Assembly (NCBI GenBank): GCA_944472135.2
Contig: OX235270.1
Coordinates: 146,707,632 to 146,771,631, forward strand
Source of the DNA: Trichobilharzia regenti
Taxonomy: Eukaryota; Platyhelminthes; Trematoda; Strigeidida; Schistosomatidae
Reading direction: 5' to 3'
DNA length: 64,000 bases
Positions 31,997-41,631 of the stretch are shown one piece after another. Position 1 is the first letter of the stretch; every line of letters begins with the position of its first letter. The position numbers and the translations under genes were made by a program. The notes under the pieces were generated by a model. The model ran no database searches. It saw nothing but the letters and a program-made list of their open reading frames with translations, and was not told the origin of the DNA.

Positions 31997-33110
31997 CTAA
32001 GCTGCTTGACTACCCCCTGTCCTGTGAAAATACTGTCCGAAGCGGCTGAAAGGGGCATTGTTGTTGTGAAGGTTGTAGTCGATATGAGTATTCGGTAATT
32101 TGTTTTCAGTGTAAGAATGAAGTGTTGGCATCTGTTTCGCGCAGTCATCAGAACATAGCAAGTTTTGTACAGACATCGGCACATGCTCCCTACTAGATGA
32201 TACAAACGATGTAAGAGTTTGTCCTTTTGTCTTATTTGGCTCTCTGAATGTAGTCTCTGGCCGATGTTTGGGGGATTTTCTGTAGCTTTTAGTTGATAAA
32301 ACATTAGAAAGGGGCTGACTAACAAGGGGTTTACCCAGTGGATGAGCAGAATAATACCTACTACCTTGCTGTACTGTTTGTCTAGAATTAGTGGTTGGAT
32401 ATAATTGGCCTTCCACTGGACACCAATTAAGCCTACCTCTAGGAGCTCGGCCTAGCATATTTAACTTTCTCTTAGAAAAATGGCTTAGAGGTGCTTTCGT
32501 CTCTGTCATATCAAAGGGCTTTCTTGCTCTGGCTTTAGTATTCAATTTATTTACTTCTTTTCCCCCTTTTTTATGATCAACTGGTTGATGATGGCTAACA
32601 GGGCACACAGCACATGCTATGTAGGGTTTCTGTGGCTTGGACACCTCATGCGCTTTAGTTTTCTTAATGGAAATGGGAAGTTTGTCATAACGCCTAGAAA
32701 ACTTGCTAACTTGGGTAGCTACATTCGACTGGTACTTCACAGTGGACGGATTGTCAGATCGAGGATTAACTGATTTATAAGGGGATGGGTGGAACACCAG
32801 TTTCATGAGTTTTGATGTTTTCTGGCTCTTGACGTTTGTGTCAGTATTCAAGCTATGTATTTCAACATCATGTTCTGTGGGCTCATCTATACCCAACATT
32901 TCAGTGTCGTTATAAAATACTTGGCTAATATTTGTCTGCGCCTGCGAAAATGTCTGATGCATGCGGTCACCAGGTATTTCACTAGACGGAATAACGCATG
33001 GAACATCATCTACGGTTGCCTCATTGGAGTTATTAGCATTCAGTGTTCCTGAGCGGAATCGTCTTTGCTATGATGTTAAATCAGGTGCATTCCTAATGTT
33101 AGTATAGGGT
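31997..33110 (-). pseudogene. LINE ORF1, C-terminal half
   Basis: The 321-codon frame (start at 32962) is open further upstream (RRFRSGTLNANNSNEATVDD). Low-complexity, basic, Ser/Pro/Lys-rich, with a Cys/His patch ACAVCPVSHHQPVDH; ends TGGSQAA. Together with the frame at 33113-33763 it looks like one ORF1 split by a frameshift and stop near 33113. It has no endonuclease or reverse transcriptase. Assignment to a CR1-type LINE ORF1 is by layout and composition; I cannot name the family. Confidence 0.5.
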
Positions 33111-33112
33111 GT

Positions 33113-33763
33113 TTAAGAGCTCATTATCTTACTAGATTTCAGAAATATCCTGGATTCTTCAATAGGCCTGAACTTGAAAAGCACCGGACATGAGTGGTTT
33201 GCAGATTTCCTACGAAGACGCGAAACCTGACATTCTGTCAGCGACATATTACTAGCCTTTAGACATGAAGTTCTAAGTTTAGCAATAGGCTCTCTGTCTG
33301 AAACGTTACAGGCCAAGACGTTGTGTGAAGATGTAATCTTCTTAATAGCTTCTTCAGCCAAATAGTCAATTATACGCCCAGATTTGTTGATTGGTTCTAG
33401 ACAGATGTTTCGTGATCGGTCACACAGTTGCTTGAGGGGCATAATGCTGTCAAACTTGTTCTGTATGTCTGCTACTGACTTCTGAATTGTCAGTAAATCA
33501 TTTTTGCTACAAGCCGCATTCTCCGTCAGTTCCCCCATGACATCAGATACCATAACTCTAAGTGTTTCTGGTGTAAGTAGTGTGGAATCGTCAACGGAGC
33601 TGGGGCCTTCAGATGGTCGACGAGAATTAGACCTCAGTCTCTTAACGGTACTTAACAGTTTGGTAGACTTAACCATTGCAGAAACAAGAATTTTCACAAT
33701 TTCCGGATATAAGTCTTGAGGATATAAAAAATATAGGTGTATTATCGAAGTATCTGTATCCAC
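33113..33763 (-). pseudogene. LINE ORF1, N-terminal half (nucleic-acid-binding protein)
   Basis: Minus-strand frame of up to 216 codons; the likely start is the internal Met of MVKSTKLLSTVKRLR. Layout: Ser/Arg-rich head, predicted coiled coil (MGELTENAACSKNDLLTIQK), then a region shaped like LINE ORF1 RNA-binding domains (NVLACNVSDREPIAKL ... SCPVLFKFRPIEESRIFL). It ends in a stop where homology appears to continue in another frame. ORF1 proteins coat LINE RNA and chaperone reverse transcription. Confidence 0.6.
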
Positions 33764-33859
33764 GTAAAGGTAAACGCAGATGAAACCAATAAAAGATGGT
33801 CAAGGAAGCCTGATTACCACATAGGAGGGATAAATAAAATAGTAAGCAGATCATTAAGA

Positions 33860-34586
33860 GGACTCCGGATCTGAACATCACTTCCAAATCGTCCAGAAGT
33901 ACCACCAACAGCAGGAACAGAATTGCCAGTGTACACCAATCCTCCAACAAAAGCAGAAGTTTAGGATGAAATCAGGCTACTGAAGTCCGTAAAGACAGCA
34001 AGATAACATGGAATTCGTGCTGAAGCAGTGAAAACAAACGAAGAGTCTGCAGGGGATATCTTCACGCCACTATTGCAGGATAATTTGAAGGAAAGCAAAG
34101 CGCCTACTGACTGGAAGGAAGGCCACCTTGAGAAACTCCAAAAAGTGATGACTTGGGCATATGTAGGCGTTGGCGCAGAATCATGCTTTGTGCACGTTAA
34201 GAAATACATCGTCTCACATCATCCTGGGCTGGCCAGAAGACGCACTAGATATGGAACTTCAATCTGAACAAGCTAAATTCAGGAAGAGCAAATCATTTGC
34301 TGATCAAATTTCAACTCTAATCACCATCGAACAGGGCATAAAAGGGAAGTCAAACCTCTACCTCAACAACTTATTGACTTCGGGAAAGCCTTCGACAGGG
34401 TTGACTGAGAAGTAATTTGGAAACTACTTCAACATTATGGCGTGCAGCACTCCAGATGTGTCCCAACTCCATTCAACAGCTATATGACAATGCCACATGT
34501 CAGGTAATCCACGAGAGAGAACTCAGCGAAGCCTCCGACATCAAAGTGGGAGTGAGACAAGGCTTCTTGCAATCACCAATGATATA
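33860..34586 (+). pseudogene. LINE-A-related reverse-transcriptase remnant, left part
   Basis: Plus-strand pieces ESAGDIFTPLLQDNLKESKA, PTDWKEGHLEKL, SEQAKFRKSKSFADQISTLI and SGKPSTGLTEK match LINE-A reverse-transcriptase blocks with frameshifts. Interrupted by a type-A LTR at 34587; continues at 34930. Confidence 0.75.
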
Positions 34587-34929
34587 TTAGAGGCTGAGGA
34601 TGTTGACGTTAACGGATAGTACGAAGCATACTAACGCAAGATCTAACACCCACAACTTCTGTAGAATTCGTCCTAAAGGCAAAACAAAACACCAGAATTG
34701 ATCTTCCAAAATGTGAACTATATTTCGGGACGAGATTGGGGTGCTAAATGATTGCTTAACCAGCCAGGGGTTGTGCACAAACGAACGTGACACGATGACG
34801 TCGCAAATAGCGTGGATGCTTGACCGGAAGTCTCCAGCTAAATAGGTCCATTAAAAGACCGAGGGTCAGCATCCAATGTTCAGTGATGAATGCTCTGGCC
34901 AATAACTCTGGGGAATTATCTACTGCTAG
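34587..34929 (-). mobile_element. Solo LTR, type A (about 343 bp)
   Basis: Reverse orientation relative to 1486: begins TTAGAGGCTGAGG and ends AATTATCTACTGCTAG. tata on both sides (34583-34586, 34930-34933) is a plausible 4-bp target duplication, and the host LINE frame resumes across it (SPMI before, FLILIDWL after). More diverged than the other LTR-A copies. Confidence 0.72.
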
Positions 34930-34933
34930 TATA

Positions 34934-35185
34934 TTCTTAATTCTAATAGACTGGCTTGTGTGCCAAACTATGATGAGTGAGAACGCAAGAATACGCTAGA
35001 CCGAAAAGAAAACTACTGACCTGAATTCTTTGGATGATTTATATCCAATGCTAAACAAGCTCGAAAACTTGCAGACGAAAGCCAACAAGTATGCAGGAGA
35101 AGAAGCCAGCAAAGACAGGACTTCAAGTGAACACAGAGGAAACAGATGAGGCGGTGAGACTCACTGTCAGCTGCCTACGTAGCAA
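34934..35185 (+). pseudogene. LINE-A-related remnant, right part
   Basis: FLILIDWLVCQTMM parallels FLIAVDWIMRKTAS of LINE-A; then aagctcgaaaacttgcagac and ggacttcaagtgaacacaga. Continuation of the element split by the solo LTR. Confidence 0.65.
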
Positions 35186-35189
35186 TGTG

Positions 35190-35833
35190 AGGTTGACCTA
35201 CTACTTAAAATAATCATTCTCACTGAAACGTCGCTAACCCCCCACTATCACCGACAACGAAATCAGTATAGGTGACGTGGTTCTGGTCAGGAGAGACAAG
35301 GATAATGAGGAAGGAGGGGGAGTTGATGTATACTTTGACAGGCAACTTAAATGTGTGCGCGTAACAGACCCACCACTTATTAAACTCCCAGATTTCCTTT
35401 GGAATCACTTCACCGTAGGCCACATCAAACACTTACTGAGTGGCATCTACCGATCTCCCACCTGTGGGGCAGAGCACAAACAGCTACTGCTCAGCACTAT
35501 CACAGGGATACGGGACTTTGGCAATGACCGAATCACCATAGCTGGAGATTTCAATGACCCATCGGCAGCCCAAATTTCGGAGGCCGACCATAGATATCTG
35601 GTGTGCACCAGTGTGGGCTCGAACCCCGGACCATGTGCATGGTCGTCGAGAGTCCTAACCACTGTGCCACCGACGCACTAGTCAAAGACCAGTAGCTCTA
35701 CTCCCAGTGGTATCAAAAGTACTGGAAAGTATTATCGACGATCACATCATGGAATACCTCGATAGATCTATTATACTCCATGAAGCCCTACATGGTTTCA
35801 GGACAGGCAGATTCTGCGCAACAGACCTACTAT
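35190..35833 (+). pseudogene. LINE-E (CR1-like): endonuclease and start of reverse transcriptase
   Basis: Endonuclease pieces: LTETSLTPHY, VVLVRRDKDNEEGGGVDVYF, LSGIYRSPTCG, DRITIAGDFNDP (the catalytic Asp-x-Asn block). A SINE-1 fragment interrupts at about 35583-35680. Reverse-transcriptase entry follows as decayed frames (VSKVLESIIDDHIMEYLDRS, LHEALHGFRTGRFCATDLL). At 35834 the intact LINE-C begins in the opposite orientation, and LINE-E resumes near 38985. It resembles schistosome SR1-type CR1 elements (inference). Confidence 0.8.
35583..35680 (-). mobile_element. SINE-1 head fragment, minus strand
   Basis: gggctcgaaccccggaccat (B box side) to gtgccaccgacgcac (A box side) on the plus strand. 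Only the tRNA-like head is kept. Confidence 0.7.
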
Positions 35834-38800
35834 AATAATAATAATAATAATCACTTTATTCCACAACAATAACAATTTACAGCATGGAATTTTCAGCGTT
35901 TCTTTTACATATTGCAATGGTTTAGCTCTGTTTATAATTATATAAATATATAAAATGTTAAAATATTGATAGTTAATAGGAAAAAATAATAAAAATAAAT
36001 ATAAATAAAAAACCCAACAAAATCATACCATTTCTAGGTCATAGTGAATAATAAATAAATAATATAACAAATAACACTTGCATTAATATGCATCATTACA
36101 TTTTATAGTTTAGTTACTGATTCAAAAGTTGTAAAAGTTCTTTTCTGATATTTGTCTCTTCACACAATACTCGTGCCAAATATGGAACGGTCGAATTTTT
36201 ATATTTTGTAGTACGAGCATAAATGTTTATAAAATTTCTTCTGGTCTTACCCGAAGAGATACAAGGAAATAATTGTGAATAAAGAGGATGTTCACTATCA
36301 GATAAGATAACTTTAGCTAAGTGTTTACAAGAATTCATATGCCTATTGACAACAGTGTCATTTAGTTCAGTCAAAGGGATAGCACTGACCCTACTTACAG
36401 CCCTCAATGTTCTTCGTAGTATTATATGATCTTTCTTGAGTAGCCCAGGGAAGAATAATGGAGAACAATAAAGAATGATGGGCAAAACACATGAATTAAT
36501 AAATTGTATGATAAGAGATTGAGTTATACCTGAGTGTCTCAACTTCTTTATGTAATAAGTCAGACGGAAAACTTTCTTAGAAACTATAAGAATATGAGAC
36601 GACCAGCAAAGATTTGACGAGAAACTAATGCCAAGATAAGAAACACTTGACTTACTCTCTATCATGGTACCATCAATATTACAACAATCATGAGATTGAA
36701 TCAATCCATGCATGACTTTTTCACTTCTCAAGCTAAAATCAACAGTGTTACATTTAGTTGGATTTAGTTTAAGGCCATTTGAGCCAGACCAATCCTTAAC
36801 TTCAGCTAGGAAGCCATTCATATAGGAACAATCCGATGTGGAAACTACAGGGACAGAAACGGTCAGGTCATCAGCATACTTAATGAAGTTAACTTTGGGT
36901 GAGTTCGGAAGGTCATGCAGAAAGAAAGAGAAAAGAAATGGAGAAAGTACTGCACCTTGAGGCACACCACTTTCAGTTAGCTGGGAAGTGGAGCGCTTTC
37001 CAGCCAAAACAGTATGCTGTTTCCTATCCTTAAAATAAGAAGACAGCCATCTAGTTGCCCAGGACTCTGTTTGTGCTGAAATCATCTTTCCTAATAAAAG
37101 TGTCCTAGAAACAGAGTCGAAAGCTGCAGTATAGTCTAAGAAAGCTGTTCGAACGAACTTAGCGCCCTTATCAAGGCAGGAAACAATATTGTGGTGTAGT
37201 ACAATGGCTGCATCTAATGTACTTCTTCCACACTTATAAGCAAACTGCTTAGGGTCATTAAAAGCTTTTAAAGAAGGTTTAAGAATATACAAAAGAAGTT
37301 TCTCCATAGTTTTCAAAAAAGGAGATGTTATAGCGACTGGTCTAAATTTTATACCTGCTCCAGAAGATGATTTCTGTACAGGTACAACCTTGATTTCTTT
37401 CCAGTCAGCAGGTACCGTTTCCCTCTTAAATGATGCGTTAAAGATTTGAGTAAGAGGATGACACAGGATGTCTGCACACTTTTGGAGAAGAATGCTTTGT
37501 ACACCATCTGGACCAAGGCTGTGTGTTGGATTTAATGACTTCAAACATAATAGTACATCCTTTTCTTCAAAACCCTGAAAATGACCATTTTCTTGACTAG
37601 GTACATCAGGTACAACCATATTAATTTGTTTCTTGATAAATGATTTGTTTAAAGCATTAACATCAGAATAAGCATCAACGGACATTTGTTTTTTACTTGT
37701 TAGTTTATTGAAAAGTTTCCAAATGTTTGAAGGATTTTTACATGATAAAAATTTTTCATTATATAGTCTGTTCAACCTTTCTATTTCAATTTTTATAAGG
37801 GTGTTTATTTTACGGACACCAGTATTATCACAATTTTTATACAACTTCTCTTTTTGTCTTCTAAGTTTTTTCAGTTGCACAGAAGAGATTCTGTCAAATC
37901 TCGAAAACAGTGTTTCATAAGGACAGCAAATATCCAAACAAAACTTCAGATAATCGGTTATATTAGAGACAGTAGCATCCAACTTATCGTCAGTAAACAG
38001 TTCCCAGTTGGTATCATGCAACATGCTTCTTAATGCTAGAATGTTGTCATGGGAATATGAACGTTCATGTATCTTCTTTGTTAAATGACTAAACAATTTT
38101 CGTTGTGACTTGCCGTACACTTTCGGTAAAATACGAATAATGCAGTGGTCAGAATTTAGCAAAGGAGCTCTCCTTCGGGTTTCATATACATCACGGTCAT
38201 TTATGAAAACCAGGTCTAGTGATTTGTCCAGACGTGTATTAAACTTGACTAGATTCTCATGACCAAGCGAAGTAAGAAAGCTGTGATCACATAAATTAAA
38301 ATCACCACAGACTATAGACAACGAGTTTCCGAATGCAGGAGCAGCGAATTCAGTAAACTCATCTGCAAACATAACTATATTAGAAAGGCTACAATCGGGT
38401 GTTATGTAAATATTTGTTATGTATATATAAGAATATTTACTTAAGTGTTTTGGGCGACACCTGACGGTTATGCAATCTATATTGTCATTAGAATAATTGA
38501 AGCAAACGTGATTTGATGTAGACCAATTTGTGTTTATATATGTGGCTACCCCTCCTCCATATTTTTTCTTGGAACTATTTCTATCTTGGCGAAAAACTTT
38601 ATATCCATTTATTGAAACTAGATTATCATCATAATGCTGGTGCAGCCAAGTCTCTTGTATTGCTAAAACGCCAGCATTTCGATAAACATTGGAATACATT
38701 AGGGATTGAAGGTAATCCATTTTGTTGGACAGGGATCTACAATTAGTGCTAACGAGTTCAGGAACAGTCATTTGATTAATTTGTGTACGTTTCAGTGCAC

Positions 38801-38960
38801 GCTGCCAGCCACAGTGATGCTTTTTTCTCAATTTTTGTGGATGACACAACGCGATAGGTTGTAATGATTTTAAAAATGCGCGATTATATATAATACGAAT
38901 AGGACACATTATTGATAAATTAAAACAAAATTAAAAGAGCAAACCAAAGCAATTTTGCAA
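35834..38960 (-). mobile_element. LINE-C, nearly complete copy with intact ORF2
   Basis: The minus strand carries a single long ORF (36114-38909), a 3' UTR of about 280 bp and a 3' end of ATT repeats (on + as taataataataataataat at about 35834-35852). Inserted in the reverse transcriptase of LINE-E, which resumes at 38985. The 5' end lacks an ORF1, so the copy is 5'-truncated or the upstream part was never copied. A related 3' end lies at 52568-53337. Confidence 0.88.
36114..38909 (-). CDS. LINE-C ORF2: endonuclease-reverse transcriptase, 931 aa, intact
   Basis: Catalyses target nicking and target-primed reverse transcription of its own RNA. APE-type endonuclease at about residues 50-265: VSTNCRSL near 53, IQETWLH with the metal-binding Glu near 86, CGDFNLCD near 201, LDLVFIND near 231, NSDHC with catalytic Asp254-His255. 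A Lys/Arg-rich linker (340-415) leads to the reverse transcriptase at about 455-760: LGPDGV, KFRPVAITSPFLK near 521, FLDYTAAFD (Asp592), GVPQGAVLSP near 648, YADDLTV (catalytic Asp680-Asp681). The C-terminal region contains LNPTKC and later LYCSPLFFPGLLKKD. No internal stop across 2.8 kb, unlike every other LINE here, so it is young and may be active. The first Met is in a weak context and earlier residues may be missing. CR1/Jockey-like clade by motif style. Confidence 0.93.
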   Translation of the reverse strand: MCPIRIIYNRAFLKSLQPIALCHPQKLRKKHHCGWQRALKRTQINQMTVPELVSTNCRSLSNKMDYLQSLMYSNVYRNAGVLAIQETWLHQHYDDNLVSINGYKVFRQDRNSSKKKYGGGVATYINTNWSTSNHVCFNYSNDNIDCITVRCRPKHLSKYSYIYITNIYITPDCSLSNIVMFADEFTEFAAPAFGNSLSIVCGDFNLCDHSFLTSLGHENLVKFNTRLDKSLDLVFINDRDVYETRRRAPLLNSDHCIIRILPKVYGKSQRKLFSHLTKKIHERSYSHDNILALRSMLHDTNWELFTDDKLDATVSNITDYLKFCLDICCPYETLFSRFDRISSVQLKKLRRQKEKLYKNCDNTGVRKINTLIKIEIERLNRLYNEKFLSCKNPSNIWKLFNKLTSKKQMSVDAYSDVNALNKSFIKKQINMVVPDVPSQENGHFQGFEEKDVLLCLKSLNPTHSLGPDGVQSILLQKCADILCHPLTQIFNASFKRETVPADWKEIKVVPVQKSSSGAGIKFRPVAITSPFLKTMEKLLLYILKPSLKAFNDPKQFAYKCGRSTLDAAIVLHHNIVSCLDKGAKFVRTAFLDYTAAFDSVSRTLLLGKMISAQTESWATRWLSSYFKDRKQHTVLAGKRSTSQLTESGVPQGAVLSPFLFSFFLHDLPNSPKVNFIKYADDLTVSVPVVSTSDCSYMNGFLAEVKDWSGSNGLKLNPTKCNTVDFSLRSEKVMHGLIQSHDCCNIDGTMIESKSSVSYLGISFSSNLCWSSHILIVSKKVFRLTYYIKKLRHSGITQSLIIQFINSCVLPIILYCSPLFFPGLLKKDHIILRRTLRAVSRVSAIPLTELNDTVVNRHMNSCKHLAKVILSDSEHPLYSQLFPCISSGKTRRNFINIYARTTKYKNSTVPYLARVLCEETNIRKELLQLLNQ

Positions 38961-38984
38961 AATGTTGTAAGGTGGAATTTTTGG

Positions 38985-39790
38985 TAGCCCTATGTTCAAG
39001 CAGGCCGCCGCATCAGCTTGGGACGATTGGATATCATACTGGGATATGAATGTTCCAGTCCATGTGGTATTTCTAGACATTGAGAAGGCGTTTGACACCG
39101 TTCACCATGACCTTCTCCTACACAAAATGAGCCAGGTAGGTATAGGTGAGCCACTTCTGTCATGGTTAAAGGACTGTCTGGCTGAAAGGCAATTTTGCAC
39201 TGAGGTCAATCGGGTCAAATCATCTTGACACAGCTCGTCATCAGGAGTGTCACTGGGGTCTATCCTAGGACCACTGATGTTTTCGACCTTTGTCAATGAT
39301 CTACTATACCGTCTAAGCTATCCAACCCTTCTACACGCTGACGACGCAAAGATATGGAGGGCGATAAAGTGTCCGGAGGACTCAGATAGACTATTAGCAG
39401 ATCTAAAGCTTCTGGAAGACTGGGCGGTGCCCAGCGTCATGAATTTCAACCTGAAAAGTGCAAAGTAGTGAAGTTGCGGACCTGTAGACTGTAGAATGCA
39501 AGTTACACTCTGTGCAATAAAAGCTTGTCCTACACAACGTCGGAACGCGACTTAAGTCTAGTTCTAACGGAAAAGTGGACACAAGCGGTCATACACTTTA
39601 CGCATAGACAGTTAGGTGCACTCAGTCCTGAGCTCTTTCTACGGTTGTACAAAACATACGTCATACCATACTTTGAAGTGCATAATATTATTGTACCCCC
39701 AATGTTTAGAAGAGTCACCAACTTCTGGGAAAGAATACGAAGAAGGGGAAACAAGAGGGGTGGTTGGTCTCCGAAATAAACAATATGATG
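38985..39790 (+). pseudogene. LINE-E (CR1-like): reverse-transcriptase core and thumb
   Basis: Continues the element broken at 35833: ARDD-like WDDWISYWDMNVPVHVVFL, DIEKAFDTVHHDLLLHKMSQ, a stop, SLGSILGPLMFSTFVNDLL, then HADDAKIW where the usual Tyr/Phe-Ala-Asp-Asp is replaced by His-Ala-Asp-Asp. Then LSYTTSERDLSLVLTEKWTQ and LFLRLYKTYVIPYFE. A type-A LTR splits it at 39791. Confidence 0.85.
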
Positions 39791-40144
39791 TTTAGAGGTT
39801 GACGGTATTGACGTTCGCGAATTGTACGGAGTATACTAACGCAAGATCTTATACCAACAACTTCTATAGTATAGTGTTCGTTTCTCGTGTACCGAAGGCA
39901 AAGCAAAAGACCAGAGTTGATCTTCCAAACTACGAGATATATTTGGGACCAAATCGTGGACTGAAGCGGAAGCTAAGCTGGCTAGTGATCGCGCACGAAA
40001 GTGTCACGACGGAGTAGCAAATGGCGAGGATGCTTGATCAGAAGCCTTCAGCTAAACAAGTCGACTCAAACGCTAAGGGTCAGCATCCGATGTTCGCTGA
40101 TGATTCCTGTGGTCAATAATTTTGGGGAATTATTCACCGCTACA
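39791..40144 (-). mobile_element. Solo LTR, type A (354 bp) with 4-bp TSD gatg
   Basis: TTTAGAGGTTGACGG at the left and TTATTCACCGCTACA at the right, the reverse orientation of the LTR at 1486. gatg at 39787-39790 and 40145-40148 is a perfect 4-bp target duplication. The LINE-E frame resumes immediately after (DERLKNLGLFTLTHHR). It is 60 bp longer than the 294-bp LTR-A through extra sequence in the left half. Confidence 0.85.
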
Positions 40145-40481
40145 GATGAAAGGCTAAAGAACTTAGGCTTATTCACACTTACCCACCATCGGATTAGGGG
40201 GATTTAATCACTGCCTACAAAATGACAAATGACCGGAATCACCCAAACAAAGGTGTCCTGCCATTAAGTAGGTATTGGCTTCATCGTGGAAACTCCAGAA
40301 GGATAGCTCACCAGAGGGTAAGGACCCGGGTGCGCTCCCACTTCTTTTCACTGCGGGTTTGTCATCCCTGGAATTCCTTACCGGCAGATGTAGCTATGGC
40401 AACGTCTGTGGATGCCTTTAAGCGAAGGCTGGAAAATCATGCGGTGACACAAGAACTGCGTCGAAATGACCTATCCCCTTA
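40145..40481 (+). pseudogene. LINE-E (CR1-like): C-terminus
   Basis: DERLKNLGLFTLTHHRIRG, then SLRVCHPWNSLPADVAMATS and VDAFKRRLE, the standard CR1 ORF2 ending (ERL..L.L..L..RR..GD; WN.LP..V; F...LD). Terminates at 40481. Fewer breaks than the upstream parts. Confidence 0.8.
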
Positions 40482-40901
40482 AAATCCCATACACCATTCA
40501 ACGGTAGACAACTAAGTTCGTCGTTTTACTTCTTTACATTCTCTCTCGTCTGACTCTCCTGACAACTTTAACTACACTTATTATTATTGTCTCTTTTCTT
40601 TTGACAACGATACCGGAGGACTAACTGGTGAAAGGATCAACTCCATTCACAGTAGTAACAGTCTTGACACACCTCATGCTACAAACCACATATAATTAAT
40701 TCCAGTACTACTCCTTTTGGAGTCAACCAAAGTTACGAAAGTCGAGTGGCGGGACGAGCTACGGAGAAGTTTACCGAAGATCAGGAACCTATGCTTCACA
40801 ATTAAGAGGCGAGCACAAAGAAATCAAATTGGTTTATACTAGCTGGTAAGAACGATATTAGATATTGGACATTAGAGAGCGTGTATTGATTTTGCGTCAC
40901 C
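40482..40901 (+). other. Intergenic and putative promoter region of the MRG15 homologue
   Basis: About 420 bp between LINE-E and the MRG15 start codon. No TATA-like box at an informative distance and no ORF. The region 40700-40900 has higher GC than its surroundings and probably holds the start site and 5' UTR (inference). Confidence 0.35.
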
Positions 40902-40938
40902 ATGAGTAGCTTGGATTTAAATCCGAAATATGAAAAAG
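40902..40938 (+). CDS. MORF4L1: MRG15/MORF4L1 homologue, exon 1
   Basis: First coding exon of an MRG-family chromatin protein. MRG15 reads methylated histone H3 through an N-terminal chromo-barrel domain and binds partners of histone acetyltransferase and deacetylase complexes through a C-terminal MRG domain; it acts in the nucleus. ATG at 40902 in context caccATGa; codes MSSLDLNPKYEK and ends in phase 1 before GTAAGA at 40939. Exons follow at 40983, 41137, 41272, 41425, 43416, 49404 and 52230. The first four introns are 44, 38, 52 and 37 bp, the later ones kilobases long and full of transposons, a pattern common in schistosome genes. The start is supported by its position a dozen residues before the chromodomain, as in animal MRG15. 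Confidence 0.85.
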
Positions 40939-40982
40939 GTAAGATTCTTACTGTTTTCTTATATAGAATCACGTACATCAAG

Positions 40983-41098
40983 GCGAAAAATTACTTTGTT
41001 TCCATGGGCCTCTTATGTATGAGGCGAAATGCTTAGACGTTAAAGTGAAAGAAGATGGTGTAGTATATTATGTGCATTACCTAGGTTGGAATAAGAGG
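40983..41098 (+). CDS. MORF4L1: MRG15/MORF4L1 homologue, exon 2 (chromo-barrel)
   Basis: Reads GEKLLCFHGPLMYEAKCLDV, then KVKEDGVVYYVHYLGWNK: the beta-barrel chromodomain, with aromatic residues (Tyr, Phe/Tyr, Trp) at places that form the methyl-lysine cage in MRG15 proteins. I place the acceptor at the AG of 40981-40982 because only this choice keeps the frame with exon 1. The AG at 40965-40966 has a better pyrimidine tract but breaks the frame. Confidence 0.9.
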
Positions 41099-41136
41099 TA
41101 ATAATATTTCAGTAATAATTTACGGTTTAATATAGC

Positions 41137-41219
41137 TGGGATGAATGGGTGACTGAAAAACGAATGTTCAAGTATAATGAAGAGGGCTTGACAAAAAAAC
41201 AAGAATTAGAGCGACAGAT
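41137..41219 (+). CDS. MORF4L1: MRG15/MORF4L1 homologue, exon 3 (chromo-barrel end)
   Basis: SWDEWVTEKRMFKYNEEGL then TKKQELERQM, the second half of the chromodomain with the conserved Trp-Asp-Glu-Trp. Acceptor tttaatatag; ends AT before GTAACT. Phase fits exons 2 and 4. Confidence 0.92.
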
Positions 41220-41271
41220 GTAACTTGTGTAAAGCAATGTTTCTGATCACGATGCTTCTTGTAATTTTCAG

Positions 41272-41387
41272 GAAATCCGGGAAGGTTAAAGTTTTAAGAA
41301 AGTCTGAATTAAAGTCACAGTCATTGCCACCTCCAGAAGTCTTGGAGGACGTTGAACGGACACTGAAACCTGGTCAAGTGAAAGAAG
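41272..41387 (+). CDS. MORF4L1: MRG15/MORF4L1 homologue, exon 4 (linker)
   Basis: KSGKVKVLRKSELKSQSLPP then PEVLEDVERTLKPGQVKE: a basic linker, poorly conserved in this family. Acceptor ttttcag, donor GTGAGA; ends with G that completes GAG (Glu) with exon 5. Confidence 0.85.
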
Positions 41388-41424
41388 GTGAGATATTACC
41401 CGGTTATACTAAGTTCCGCTGTAG

Positions 41425-41631
41425 AGGAAGGCGCTCCTAAGGCCAAGAATTTAAACACCAGCCGGAAAATTGATGCTCGTGTCCGTGTTGATGTGAAAAA
41501 GACTGAAGATACTAAACCACCCATTAAGTGTTGTGAAGATTCGAACGCATCGTCTACTCCACCTGTCACAGTAACAAGTAGGAGAAGAAAAAGCCGGGTG
41601 TCATCAGTGCTAAAGTCTCTTGAAAATGCAA
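41425..41631 (+). CDS. MORF4L1: MRG15/MORF4L1 homologue, exon 5 (linker)
   Basis: EGAPKAKNLNTSRKIDARVR then Ser/Arg/Lys-rich TVTSRRRKSRVSSVLKSLEN, a likely nuclear-localisation region. The donor is probably the GTATAT at 41632; the exact 3' end is uncertain because its phase fits exon 6 only if that exon starts at 43420. Confidence 0.78.

Noticed and set aside
35447..35662. 71-codon minus-strand ORF
   Set aside because: Spans a LINE-E endonuclease antisense and a SINE head; no coding support.
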